A stretch of 64,000 nt of DNA, from the NCBI RefSeq assembly GCF_039555335.1, contig NC_092640.1:37269569-37333568 (forward strand), given 5' to 3'. Both the position numbers and the translations under genes were made by a program. The notes below the pieces were generated by a model. The model made no database searches. It was not told the origin of the DNA and saw nothing but the letters and a program-made list of their open reading frames with translations. The DNA comes from Amphiura filiformis (taxonomy: Eukaryota > Echinodermata > Ophiuroidea > Amphilepidida > Amphiuridae). Below, one piece after another: positions 1-11,299 of the stretch. Numbering within the stretch: the first letter of the stretch is position 1; each line of letters begins with the position of its first letter.

Positions 1-607
1 GGCGGCGCGCGCCTGACTATATCTCTATCAACTATTGTGAGATATTATACACCCGAAAACCAATCAAATTACGTGAATTCTTTACAAGACGCACCCATTG
101 AATAAGAATGTTCCATAACCTTGGGACTGCAACTGCAAATATTAATAAAATATCATATTTTGACAGTAAACATTATCGAAATTGTTATTTCATTAGAAGA
201 TTTTCAACAATTTTATTGTTAATTCAATATTGACCACTCTGAAAAGAATAATTCTATGTACCAATGACAAAGCTGGTTTTATCATGTCAACCGTGTCCAA
301 TGGATTCACAGTTCAAAATGTACTAAATGCCCAAGGGTGGTTTTTAACTTTTTGTTCAAGATTAATAACAATAGTAATGATTACTTTATTCTTAAATATG
401 ACAAAATATAAAGTATTTCCCGGTCTTTAGCTTAGCTCAAAATTCCCAGGGTGGTATATTTTACACGGAAAAACAATGGCGTGATCGACGGGAATTGTAT
501 AAATAAACATTAATTTTCACCAGGTTCGCCGTCGCAAATAATAAAGGAGACAAGGAGAGGAGATAAGTTTAAGTGACCGCTTATGGGTTCGAATTTCAAC
601 CAGCCTA
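1..607. other. Intergenic, no gene seen
   Basis: I see no coding signal, tRNA or long repeat here. The first dozen bases are GC-rich and the rest is AT-rich. The only open frames are short and unlike known proteins. Confidence 0.5.
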
Positions 608-680
608 ATCATGATGGCCAAGTGGTTAAGGCATAGGTCTCGTAAACCTGAGGTCCTAGGTTCGATTCCCAGGCGGGATC
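608..680 (+). tRNA. tRNA-Thr(CGT)-like sequence, probably degenerate
   Basis: The D-arm and A-box region (TGGCCAAGTGGTTAAGGC) and the anticodon loop CTCGTAA match the eukaryotic threonine tRNA with anticodon CGT. The anticodon stem TAGGT/ACCTG pairs fully with one G-T wobble. The T-loop TTCGATT sits in a stem with one mismatch. The acceptor stem (608-614 with 673-679) has at least two mismatches and no intron is present. It may be a decayed tRNA gene or the tRNA-derived head of a SINE. A functional gene is less likely because of the acceptor arm. Confidence 0.6.
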
Positions 681-2430
681 AGGTATATTTTACATTTACT
701 AGTAGAAAATTTATAACGATAATTTTTTCAAAGCGATGAGAATTGGACAAAAGTATGAGATTTGAAAATTTTCTCATCCAAATGAATGAGAAATGTTAAT
801 TAACGTGTCAACCACCTGTCACATAGTTTTAAATGAGGAATTTAAGTTTCAACCGTCATCCTTGCGTGCTATATATAACTACAATCAAGTGATAATTTGC
901 TGGGATGCTTCCATAGTTTAATGACTCTCCCCGGTCCCCTTATTCAATGTTGTATAACAAACGCCGCAATTATTTAATGTGCTCTATGTCTGCTCCAACA
1001 TTGATTGGTGGGGGAGGGAGGGGATAAAACTTAGGCCTTTTTCTTTGTTTTTGTTTTTGTAGAAGTAACAATTTTGTGCTTTTAAGTTAAGGAACGCGTT
1101 ACGTTTTGCAAACGACAGCCAATAAGCTTCAAGCTTAGTCGTATGGATCATTCTACCGGTGATGTGCTCTCTAGTTCCATTAGGAAGCAAAAAACGAGCT
1201 ACAGTGACAATCTCTATACAGCGTGTTCCAATAAAATATCGGTCTGATGGCAAAAGTAAAAAAAATAAAAGCTTACCCAATATTTCTTTTAAGAAACTCC
1301 TCAAAAAAGTTCGGACATTTTTATTTCAAGCATCTATACCTCAGATTATTTGTGACATGTAACTAATGCAGCCACAGTGGATGGCTTGCGACGAATCCTG
1401 GTAATAAGGAATGGAAGAAATGCCATCTTACAGCAACATAAAACGCTGATACAACACCGCCGCCTCATTCAGAAAGAAAAACATACCAAATCGGGACATT
1501 TTAGAACAAATAAATGTTTCAACATTCATCAGTCATGCCTTAATTTTAAGAATGATAGCACTAGTGTTAAGCATGGGCTTTGATTTCAAAACACGTGAAT
1601 CGAATCATAGGAAAAGTTAAAAAAAATTAAGCGAACATTTCTTATAATGGCGTTACAGCCCTTCACCAGATATTCTTGTTATTGGTATATACTCTGTCTC
1701 TGTCTAAATAACTCGTATGTTTCAAAATCAAACTTGCATACATGAAATATTGAAATGTTGAAACAGTATTGGCCAAATCTTATTATTTGATACTGCTACG
1801 CTATGATTTATGTGGCTATTGTAAATTTTGAATTGTATTCGTGTATAAAAGAAAGCTGTTGAAATTAATTAACAAGATGCTTCATGAATGGAAGCAATAT
1901 ACCAACAGAGATATTTTACTTTTCACAGACAATGGTAATCGCTAATAACAATTTTAATAACATATGAAATAATCGGTAAATGAAAATGAAAACATCGAGT
2001 TATACCGTTTGTTTCATTCTTTGATTATTGTATTCCTCTACATCAAGTGTTTATAAGTACCAACATGCCATTGCGATTTAATTATCACAGTGCACGTAAA
2101 TATAAGCATAGTGTCTCAATTTTCATGTGGTCCTTTAAAAAAAATATTTCCCACTAATGGCTCTGTCACACTATGACGGACTGGGTCAACGAACATCATC
2201 GTATACAAAAATATTTTATCCGGTCGAAAAATCACCAGTCCGGCAGAAGATTCGGTGGGATTTGGGGTCCGATTCCCGTTCGTATCTCTATGCGTTGTAG
2301 CCGCTAATAATCCTGCAGGCGTCTTATATCCGGCGAATGGTCGACGAATCCATGCCAAGTGGCACCAGCAGGGACGTCGACCCAATCAGAAAAGTGGGGA
2401 ACAGATGGTGTTTGAGAGGGTTTGAGGTCC
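681..2430. other. Intergenic; holds one repeat copy (about 900-1035)
   Basis: No supported gene. The part at about 900-1035 resembles the duplicated repeat at 50550-50812 and 52427-52686: all three share CCCCTT near the start, then CAACATTGATTG and a GGGAGGGGATA-like stretch. Nothing else is recognisable. Confidence 0.4.
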
Positions 2431-2655
2431 CTCAGAGACAGTGGCGTAGCAAGCACTTTTTCAGAGGGTGGACAAAGTGGGGAAAGACCACTTTTAAGGG
2501 GAAAAACTTTGACGAAAATTGTCAAAAATAGGCTAAAAAGAACAAAACAAAATACAATCTTACACATCAGGGCAACCAGCGACCGAGGGCCAAGCCAAAT
2601 GAAATTAATGAGGAGGGCTATAATAAGTCCCTTATTAATGTCGTAAATACTCAAA

Positions 2656-3126
2656 TTATATGGCATTCTTGAACTCATTCAAGCTTAGTGAATCCAAATT
2701 AGCACAGAGATTAAAAGGAAGTCTATTCCATGAAGTGGCATCTCTATAATGAAATGTTCTCTGCCCAGAGGACAATTTCCACCTTAGAACAACCAATTTG
2801 TTATGAGATTGACTTCGAGTGTTCTTAGAATGCGTAGAGGAGGTGAAGGTAAATCGAGGTGACAAATAATGTGGAGCAGTGTTCTTTAGACATTTAAAAA
2901 CTAAAATAAGTAACTGATTCTCCCACCTACTATTAAGTTTAACCCAGTCCAGATCTTTCATCATATTATCCACTGATATTCTTATGTCTGCAGAAAGTAA
3001 AATATCGACAAGTCTATTCGGCAGAATCTGAACCTCATGTTTGTGGGAAGCACTAAAATTTGACCTAACAGAGCTGCAGTAGTCAAAATGAGTAAAGACA
3101 AGGGTTTGATTCGTTGTTATTGTCAT
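2656..3126 (-). mobile_element. LINE (CR1/L2/Jockey-type) reverse transcriptase C-terminal fragment
   Basis: This minus-strand frame of 156 codons matches the C-terminal end of a non-LTR retrotransposon reverse transcriptase. Landmarks in order are VFTHFDYCSS, LPNRLVDILL, MMKDLDWVKL, ILVFKCLKN, APHYLSPRF and ATSWNRLPF, a run typical of CR1/L2/Jockey-group elements downstream of the catalytic palm. The catalytic YADD region and the endonuclease domain are absent, so this is a 5'-truncated dead copy. The frame itself is open to its own stop, suggesting moderate age. Family assignment beyond non-LTR would need a database search. Confidence 0.8.
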
Positions 3127-3440
3127 TATGGGTTTGTTTTAAATAATACCATTTGATTTGTGCTTGACAGTTATTTTTCTTACATTGGCATAATGTTATG
3201 ATCGCCGGAGACTCCCTTTAAAGCAATTGAAGGCATTGTGGTATTGTAACATACATTCTCAATTAGGTTGAGCTAAAACATTGAGCAAAACATATTTGGT
3301 TTTTTAAATTAAAGATTGTTCTGCATTTGGAGAATGATGATACTGCCATCATGGTAACAAGATTGCTACTGGTCAATTATATTTTCAATTCACCTTTTCT
3401 GTAAATTCCATAAGCCTTTGCGAGTACACCTGGGGAGGGT

Positions 3441-3515
3441 CTTTCTTTCTTTCTTTCTTTCGTCCTTTCTTTCTTTCTTTCTTTCTTTCTTGCTTTCTTT
3501 CTTTTTTTCTTTCTT
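3441..3515. repeat. (CTTT)n microsatellite
   Basis: Imperfect CTTT tandem repeat with a few interruptions (CGTC, TGC, a T run). Confidence 0.95.
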
Positions 3516-3529
3516 TATTATTTGAATAT

Positions 3530-3800
3530 TTTATATAATTGATTGATTGATTGACTAATTGATTATTTCTATTTAATTCGTACATTCGATATATCATTAT
3601 TGAATTACTCCACCAATTAATATCAAGGATTAATATCGCACTTCTCACAGCTTCCAACTTCCTGTTGCAGTGGGTTTATATGCTTTACACACCCGAGAAG
3701 TCCCCGATTCCATTCCCAGCTCCTCCTCAATCTGAATTGAAATTTGAATCTGGACTCCAACGGTAGACGAAAGGGCCTGAAGATCAGTTTAATACAAATA
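3530..3800 (+). repeat. Diverged copy of the composite repeat also at 20.6-21.2 and 57.1-57.8 kb
   Basis: It shares GATTGATTGATTGA, AATATCAAGGATTA, CGCACTTCTCACAG and then a decayed tRNA-like stretch (GGGTTTATATGC, GATTCCATTCCCAGCTCC) with the copy at 20820-21070. The order is the same and the tRNA-like part is more degraded here. Confidence 0.55.
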
Positions 3801-3996
3801 TGGGGCAACAAATCTGAAGGCATGAACAAGCGCAAGAGGCGTTGACTTCATACAATTTTTTTCTTTTTAAATTTTCACGCCACTCTCTAGCTTTTATTGT
3901 AAAGATTTCTTACAAACAAATTAGATTATAAGCTTAAAACCCTACCTTTTCAGAGTCTGAATTGAGCAGCAGCGTCGTCATTCAGCGTAGTAATTA

Positions 3997-4236
3997 TTAC
4001 TCTCCTCCGGTCACCTGACCACCTGGTGGGTGATCAAGTGACCGCACATCGTCATAGACGGCGGGCAGGTCATATCCGGCATCCCTGTTGAATGTGGGTC
4101 TTTGAGCCTTGATCCCTAAGGCTTCTCTGATCTTTCGAAGCCAAAAAATATCCTCCTTGCCGATCACTTCGTATGTTTCAAATCCTTGATTTTGTGTATG
4201 TTTTGTTTCGTCAGCGTTTTCATTTCCTACGTGCAA
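3997..4236 (-). mobile_element. Penelope-type endonuclease C-terminal-like fragment
   Basis: This 79-codon minus-strand frame contains a W-x-R-KIREALGIK stretch followed by QRPTFNRDAGYDLPAVYDD. That run (REA-I, then NRD-G-LP) is the usual end of the GIY-YIG endonuclease of Penelope-like retroelements and related elements. The YIG motif and reverse transcriptase are missing, so it is a fragment. It ends at a natural stop after GGQVTGGE. Identification is from the motif pattern only. Confidence 0.55.
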
Positions 4237-5498
4237 ATACTAAATGCCGCTTAAACTGGCTAAATAAGCAGCTATAAGCGATATTGCTTCGTCACAGGAG
4301 AGTTGTTTGAATAGTTCACGGGCGTACAATCACGGTGTATATGACTCGCAATATGTTCTACATTCCTGCTTGCTCTGTCCTTTTCCTTTTCGCACCGTTA
4401 CCAAAGATTTCTAACATATTTCTTATGCCATTAGGTTATATACCACTAATAGGCCTATACGACGAGTAACTATTTGTTTGCATGGCATCTGAAAAGACTG
4501 CTTTAAAATCGCTGAAATTGACCAAGTAAATTGAATAACAGTTTGTCCTAAAAGTACTTTTTAGGGTTTGCTGCTTCAAAATGGTATATTTTCTCTTATT
4601 ATATGACATTTTTGTTGTAATATATAGTACCAAAATTCATAGGCAGGGCTTCGGTTTAAAAAAAAAATTAGCCCTACCATATTGTAACTTTCAGCTTCGA
4701 GGGCTCACTGCCATTTTAAGGTGTTTACGGTTCAATGCGTTAAACAATAAAAGTCTCATGTCAACCTGTGTTCATTTTTTGATCATTTAGCATCTAAATC
4801 ATATAGTTTCACCTGATATTAGTGGCATTTAACTCTGAGAGTTCTGAATATGAGAAATTCCACCCGAAATTAAGCATTACCCCATTGAAACCTGTGTAAT
4901 ACATAATTAGTGGTATTGAACCATTAGTCTAAACAAGTAAAGTAGTCGAAAACGTATATTTTAAAGGCTATAAACAGCTCTTTATTTTAATTACATTAAA
5001 GAGGACAATTCAATAAAAAAAAAAGATTTTAAATCATATTTTAAAAAGCTGCCACTGACTGTATGAACAACAATATTTTAATAGAATTATCAACATTTCC
5101 CCCAAAGGAAGTACAAAAGGAATCTTTGTTATCCTGCGTTGTTCAGAAAGTAATTTACGAAAACACAATTGGGTAAATTGGCACTGCACGGGATATTAGA
5201 TAATCGTAAAGTGAATCTTCGCTCGCTGTTACAAATGTAATAACGTTAAGTTGCAATGATTTATATTTTTCATTCCAAGTTAATTTAATACCAAAGTGTT
5301 CTGTGATTTAATTTTAGTATAAACTGGCATTGTGGAGTGAATAATGTTGATAAAATAATAAAATAAACACTGGTTCGGGGTGATTATCGTAATGGATGAA
5401 ATTTGATTTTACTTAAAATGCTCTCAGCTTTATGCACACATATTGATATGAAGTGTAACACAAGTTTATCATATGACAAGTCCCATGAAGTAATAAAC
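4237..5498. other. Intergenic upstream of the first family C GPCR
   Basis: No gene recognised. The last 110 bases or so (from TTGATTTTACTTA at 5403) can be aligned to the sequence just 5' of the paralogue at 31170, so the duplication included a little 5' sequence. The promoter is not identifiable. Confidence 0.4.
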
Positions 5499-8400
5499 AT
5501 GCTTGTCCATCGTATTACCCCATTCGCCAGGTTTATCATGGTAATATTGCTGTACTCATTACATGGCAATTTGGGAGCATATATACCAGAACAAGCCTGC
5601 GAAATTCACTATCAGCCAGGATCTGTTACGATAGGGGGAATTGTTCCTACCTATTATTCTGACGAAATTGCTTGTGATGGAGCGTACTGGGTTCCACTGA
5701 TTTCGATGGTGGAAAGTATGACTTATGCCATTCATTTAGTGAACCAATGGCAATATATTCTTCAGAATGTGTCGTTGGGTTATGAGATACGGAACAACTG
5801 TGGTGATGAGGATGTAACGGTATGGAGTGTCTTAACAATGGTCAGCCCTTCAGCGAATGTGGACTATGAAAAGACCTGTTCTAAACAACGTCAAGAATCC
5901 GGAAAGATCATTGGTATTATCGGAACTGGAAGAAGCTCCACAAGTTTACTTGCTGCAAAGGTTACTTCTGTTTACAATGTACCTATGATTTCATACTACG
6001 CAACTAGCGATGAACTTAGCAACACAGACCGATTCCCGTTCTTTCTCCGCACCGTTCCCCCGGACAAATTTCAAGTTGGAGCCGTAATAGATCTTCTGTT
6101 ACACTACAACTGGAAATACATAGCGTTATTTTATTCAATCGACTCATATGGGGTGCACGGAGCTCGGCAAATACAAACAATGGCAGAGAATTTAGACATT
6201 TGCATTGCTATTAATCTACCAGTTTCAAATGCACCCTCAGAAACAGAAATTAAGGACATTGCTGATAAGTTACTTGAAAATGAAAAAGTCACTGTTATTG
6301 TGATATTTTCTCTTTGGCGCCCTGCGTTCGGTGTCCAGCAAGCTATTCTGGAGCACAATATCCGGAGACGTTTTACGTTTGTTGGCAGTGACGGGTGGGG
6401 AGGTGATTTGGTGAATCCTGGAGGCACTAATGAGCTCTTGCATGGTAGTCTTTTCATAAGACAATACGAACAACCAATCAAAGAATTCCGCGATTATTAC
6501 AAAGAATTATCAAACAACCAAGATCTTTCTAGCGAATGGTATCAGAACATGCTTCATTGGATTGGAGAAGAGAATGAATGTTCAGATTGGACTTCGTGTC
6601 CGCTTCCAGAATCTAGTATGGAAATGCAAGTCATAAACGCAGTGTTTGCATTCGCCATCGCCTTAGACAATAGCATTAAAAGCAACTGTGTGGATAATAA
6701 TCTCTGTGATGAGGCGATAGAGGGTAATACGTACTTAGGACACTTATTGAATGTTTCTTTTGATGGTCCAGGAGGTTACTTTACGTTTGATGAAAACGGC
6801 GATACGTCTGGTAAATATCTGATCAAAAGCTGGCAGCCTGTTGATGGTATGTATAATATGGTGGACGTAGGTGTGTGGGATCCTGATGACACTGAGTATC
6901 GTCTACATATCGACGAAGACATAATTGAATGGAATGGAGACATAGGAGACATACCTGAATCATTGTGCTTCGAATTATGTGGTCCAAATGAAATATCAAT
7001 CCCGTTAAAGAAGAAATGCTGCTGGGGTTGTCAGTCTTGCGCAGATCACGCAATTGTCGTCAATGCCAGTAGCTGCGAAGAGTGCTCCCTTTTTGAATGG
7101 CCAAATGGTAACTTCACAGAATGTTTGCCAATATACCCAGATTATGTTAGCATCAGGAACCCAATCATTCTAGCCATCGTCGGTATATCGTCCGTCGGTA
7201 TCTTATTGTGCTTTTTGGTAATTGTCGGCATATGGGTGTACCGACATCACCAACTAATCAAAGCCACCAGTCGCGAGCTTAGCTGTGTTAATCTAATCGG
7301 ACTTACAATGGCATGCGTAGCATCACTTCTTACTGTTCTAAGGCCATCAGCTTTCTCATGTAGTATATCTGATATCTGTATTTCGTTGAGCTTCAGTTTC
7401 ATTTTTGCGCCTATTTTGTTTAAAGTTAACCGTATTTGGCGTATCTTTCAAGCAGGAAGCAAATCAGTGCAACGCCCTCGATTTGTGAGCCCAAAACAGC
7501 AACTCGTTTTAACATCGGCAACCATCCTTGGTCAGGTAAATGCTCTCTTAAATGCAAATCAAAGATCAGACAATCGGATACTATTAGGCCACCCTTTAAT
7601 CTAGTGCTCAGGCAATATTTGGTACCTACCTGGTCTCTTGGCCAAGTTGTTATGAATGAATGAATGAATGAATGAATGAATGAATGAATGAATGAATGAA
7701 TGAATGAATGAATGAATGAATGAATGAATGAATGAATGAATGAATGAATAAATAATAAATAAATAAATAAATAAATAAATAAATAGATAAAGGTGACTAT
7801 CTTCGTGCAGAGTGCTCGATGCATTAAAGCAGAGCTAATAATACGAGTAGAACTTGTGGAACGAAAGTTCCACAAGTTAAATAATGCGATCATCAGACAA
7901 CTGATCAGTTGATGATCGCATTAGCGTGAAACTCAGAGTTACAACTTTCGTTCCACAAGTTCTACTCGTAAATAAATAGATAAATAAATAATTATATGAT
8001 ATGATATGATTATAATAATATGAGACAAATCATAAGAAAAGAAAAGCAAAAAACCAACACTCCTAAAAAACTAAACAAAACAAAAAACCCACGTAACACA
8101 AAACAAAAACAAACAAATAAACAAATAAATAACATACTTGGAACAAACAAAACAAACTTCAAACCGCATAAAAGTAGTTTTGCTTTTTTAAGGAAAAAGG
8201 CGTTACGCTGGGAAGGTTGAGGCCTATATATTTTAAATATAAATTTACAATGTGACGAGACGCGGTCGTATTTAATATTTTAAACCTCATAACGAGACCA
8301 ATAACATTCAATTTTATTAGGATGCAACATTTTTATAAACGTGGTCAGACAACTTTCAAAGTTTCAAAAAAAAGTTGCCAAAACGACATAATTATATATT

Positions 8401-8932
8401 TAATTACTATTTCTTAACAGTTGTTTTATGTATCTATTTACAGGCCATAATTGCTGCTTTATCATCATTGTTTGGCCCTTCAACACCAACCATACTCATC
8501 CCAGCTCAACGTCAACCAATCCTAGGAATCTATTGTCAACTTAGTACCGGCTTCATAACATCATGCATCTACAACCTGCTCCTCGTTATTACTTGCTGTT
8601 ACTTCGCTTTTCGCGCCAGAAAGGTTCCCAGCAATTACAACGAGTCTAAATTCATCGCAATTAGCGTGTATTCAACCCTGGTTGTGTGTTTAGCAGCAGT
8701 ACCCGTGTATTCTACAGCGGTTGATGTTAACCAGATGGTGGCCACTTTATGCGTTGCTCTACTGCTGAATTCTTATCTCACATTGTTGTGTATCTATTTG
8801 CCAAAGTTGTACGCCATACACTTTGCCGGGGATGAGCTGTCCATTGAAACGTGGAGAACCTGGACAGAAAATCGCAATTCCGTTCATGCTATTCAAATAC
8901 AGTCAATCCAAAACCAGAGTAGCTCGACATGA
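5499..8932 (+). CDS. Family C GPCR (mGluR-like), two exons 5499-7535 and 8444-8932
   Basis: Predicted 841-residue plasma-membrane receptor. Residues 1-28 are a hydrophobic signal peptide. About 35-480 form the Venus-flytrap ligand domain, with GSDGW at 296-300. A nine-cysteine domain spans 490-542. The seven-helix domain starts near 555 and carries the mGluR hallmark RFVSP (661-665), FRARKVP and, in the last helix, PKLY. Exon 1 ends GGTCAG|GTAAAT and exon 2 starts after TTTACAG, phase 0, joining TILGQ to AIIAAL inside a helix. AATAAA lies at 8971. The frame stays open 5' of 5499, but this ATG aligns with the paralogue's start and a 1-base indel just upstream breaks frame between them. Aligned to mGluR1, S146, T169, D189, Y217 and D298 match the amino-acid backbone contacts; side-chain contacts (mGluR1 Y74, R78, R323, K409) are P66, M70, D303 and M374. 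The ligand is therefore unknown and probably not glutamate. Confidence 0.9.
7652..7790. repeat. (TGAA)n-(AAAT)n microsatellite
   Basis: About 90 bases of uninterrupted TGAA repeat passing into AAAT repeat, inside the intron of the receptor gene. The minus-strand frame across it is a low-complexity artefact. Confidence 0.95.
7842..7970. mobile_element. Palindromic MITE with perfect 28-bp terminal inverted repeats
   Basis: The first 28 bases (7842-7869, starting TACGAGTAGAACTTG) are the exact reverse complement of the last 28 (7943-7970). A second inner palindrome, with AATGCGATCATC arms, lies near 7882-7922. No coding capacity. It sits in the receptor intron. Confidence 0.85.
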
Positions 8933-8970
8933 ATTTACAGTACTCCAAAGATGCGCAAATTCATTGTAGA

Positions 8971-8976
8971 AATAAA
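8971..8976 (+). promoter_or_regulatory. Poly(A) signal AATAAA of the first family C GPCR
   Basis: Canonical AATAAA 38 bases after the TGA stop at 8930-8932. It is the first one downstream of the stop. Confidence 0.6.
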
Positions 8977-11144
8977 GGTACACATATAAGAGCCTATATA
9001 TTTTATATGTAAAATATTGTTAACATTTTTAATTATCAGTGGACAAATATCAATCATATTTCTTGACTATAAGTAGGCATATCACCTTAAAATATAAGCA
9101 GAGCAGAAACACGTTATTTCATGTTTCTACATGAATGAGCGTCATTAAAGGGCAGATCTATTGCAAAAACAAGTTTATCTCTATTCGAAGAGAATAATTA
9201 TTACATTACAAGTTGACACTCGTTGCAATTTTTTTTTTGGTAAAGTTCGGGCTCGTACGTGTTCTTCCCCCGTTTGAAGCGAAATTAATTTTCAAGGTAG
9301 CGGGCTATTGTTCTCATTTGGGAAACAAAGCCTCACACAGTATTGTTACTATGCGTTTGCTATGTAATATTTCATCCAACTGAAACTATAATAAATAATA
9401 GCATTGCAATATCGCTCAGGGAAATCAGATACATGAGTGTGTGGACTTAACACGGTTTATATGCTAGTCTCAGATTGATCACGCTGAAATTCTAAGCTCA
9501 AATTATTTTTTTATTTTTTTAGCCCAAATATTTCTCATGATATTGATTTTATCCATATGTTTAAAAACCATTAAATTTGTAATACTTAATTCAGAGTTTT
9601 TCTCTGTGAACAACAACAGTATACGTTCTGTGCATTGAGAATGTTTATAGTCCCTTCTCGCAAAGCAGGCACAGTCATTTCATGACGTCAACTTTTTTCT
9701 AGGTAAAATCTGTCTCGTTCGAAGGAACTCATCGCTTAAGTCGGTTTTTGCGGCATATCAATTTTAAACGTCTTATTTTCTCAAAAAAAGAGTCATTTTC
9801 ATTGTCCTCATAATATTAGCTTGCCAATGATATGATGTTGTCCGAGCAATATATATAACCTTTAAAGCATCAAAAATCAAAAAACGGAATTGAAATCGGT
9901 CAATGCATTGTGATGTAGTGTGAATTTTAAGAATGCTCATAAATGGAATAAAAACCTGCCACAAATGGCTATAATGACAAATTTGGCACATTTCGAGAAA
10001 AGCAGCGTTAATTTAAGTATCACAGGTTAAATGCCAATCTTTCCTGACTTCGTTAAAGAAAACAAAATTTAAAAATCTATCATTGAATAATTATAATAAA
10101 TTAATCAAATATACTATTTTAGCAATTTCGGCCAATCTGCAGACAAATTAAAGCTGAAAAAATGACGAAGTTCAGCAAATTAATATGCAAAATTGATGCC
10201 AATAGAAAACCGTACATGATATCAGGGTACGGTTTTTTTGCACACGTATGTATACGAAATTCTTCAATTGATTACACAAAAAGTAATTAAATATGCAAAT
10301 TAGCTAATCACACCTAATTTTGTATTTATTATATTATTATGTAAATTAGGCATGAGTAATTTTTTTTTCCAATATTTAATGAAAGTCTTTTCATTCATCA
10401 TAAATTTCATTTCATAAATTTGTCAAGTATCAAAATGGAAAAGAATTTTCATTTTTCTTCTGTAAACAAGGTATGTGTCACTGTTGCTCAAAGCAAGACC
10501 CGGAAAGTAGAAATAAAAAAATCATTTGCAATGCGACTTTAAATTAACATTTTGTTATCTGAATTAACAAGTGAGGACAAATGGTAAAAGGAACCGCCAT
10601 TCCACTATAGCGCGTATACAAAAATAGTGTAGCATTGGACACACATAATGGGGTAGAGCTATCGTGGTTTGGAAAACTACTCCCTATAAGATTTCTTTGA
10701 TAATGTTATGTTTCAACTAGTTTCCCTCAACCAAAGAATGGAGCCAACTTTATGCTCATTTTGTGAGGGCTGGTCATAGTGAGTTACGGCTTTCTGGTTC
10801 TGAACCCTCGCTATATGTTAGGTCGTGTACTATCTCATCCAGATGTACTCATGGATGCCAAAAGGGACCAACATCAACGTAATCTTCACACTCGCCTTCT
10901 ATTTATAAAATGCGAAGGATACAGAGGGTATCTACATCAGTAGTAAACTGGTAATAAAACTTAAACTTCGCAAAGTGAGTTCAAGAGTTCTTCTGTCTGA
11001 AAAATTCTAAATCGAAAGTCAAAAGGTTAAAATTATCCTAAAACCAAAATCATACTTCATGGCTTTTATAAAAACAGATAATCAAAAGCTATGTCCAAGT
11101 AAACAAAAACACCAATCATTTGAATTCCATTAACAATGTCTGGT
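8977..11144. other. Intergenic, no gene seen; small hairpin at 10206-10236
   Basis: AT-rich sequence with no recognisable protein or RNA gene. At 10206-10236 there is a 10-bp hairpin (AAAACCGTAC with GTACGGTTTT) followed by a T run, with no gene before it. Confidence 0.45.
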
Positions 11145-11299
11145 AGCTCTGAAAAAGAGTCGTTTATTATCTTGTTTGGAACCCGTTCTCTGTCTCTTTG
11201 GTAAAGTCTGATGGCTCTGAAAAGAACCATTCATTCTATGGTTTTTTAAACACGTATTCTTGTCTCTTACATAGAAACTTGGTGGCACTTAAGGGCGCC
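11145..11299 (-). promoter_or_regulatory. Three tandem histone-3'-end-like stem-loops (degenerate)
   Basis: On the minus strand, 11228-11213 reads GGTTCTTTTCAGAGCC, which fits the 16-base animal histone mRNA 3' stem-loop consensus at every position and is followed by ATCA. About 14 bases later comes CCAAAGAGAC, like the purine-rich histone downstream element bound by U7 snRNA. Weaker versions lie at 11299-11284 (GGCGCCCTTAAGTGCC then ACCA) and 11161-11145 (loop one base longer, then ACCA), spaced about 70 bases. No histone coding sequence is seen upstream on that strand, so these may be relics of histone gene 3' ends or a repeat that copied them. Confidence 0.4.

Larger units (their letters stand above)
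7536..8443 (+). other. Intron of the first family C GPCR
   Basis: A 908-base intron with donor GTAAAT and acceptor CTATTTACAG. It contains a long TGAA/AAAT microsatellite and a palindromic MITE, which explain why it is longer than the 380-base intron at the same place in the paralogue. Confidence 0.85.

Noticed and set aside
608-680. Functional tRNA-Thr gene
   Set aside because: The acceptor stem has mismatches, so I list it as tRNA-like only.
5647-6481. Several minus-strand frames inside the receptor exon
   Set aside because: They are antisense shadows of a conserved coding exon and resemble no family.
7426-7893. 155-codon minus-strand frame
   Set aside because: It runs antisense to the receptor and through the TGAA repeat (HSFI repeats), so it is an artefact.
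10206-10236. Hairpin followed by a T run, like an intrinsic terminator
   Set aside because: The context is animal nuclear DNA with no gene ending there.
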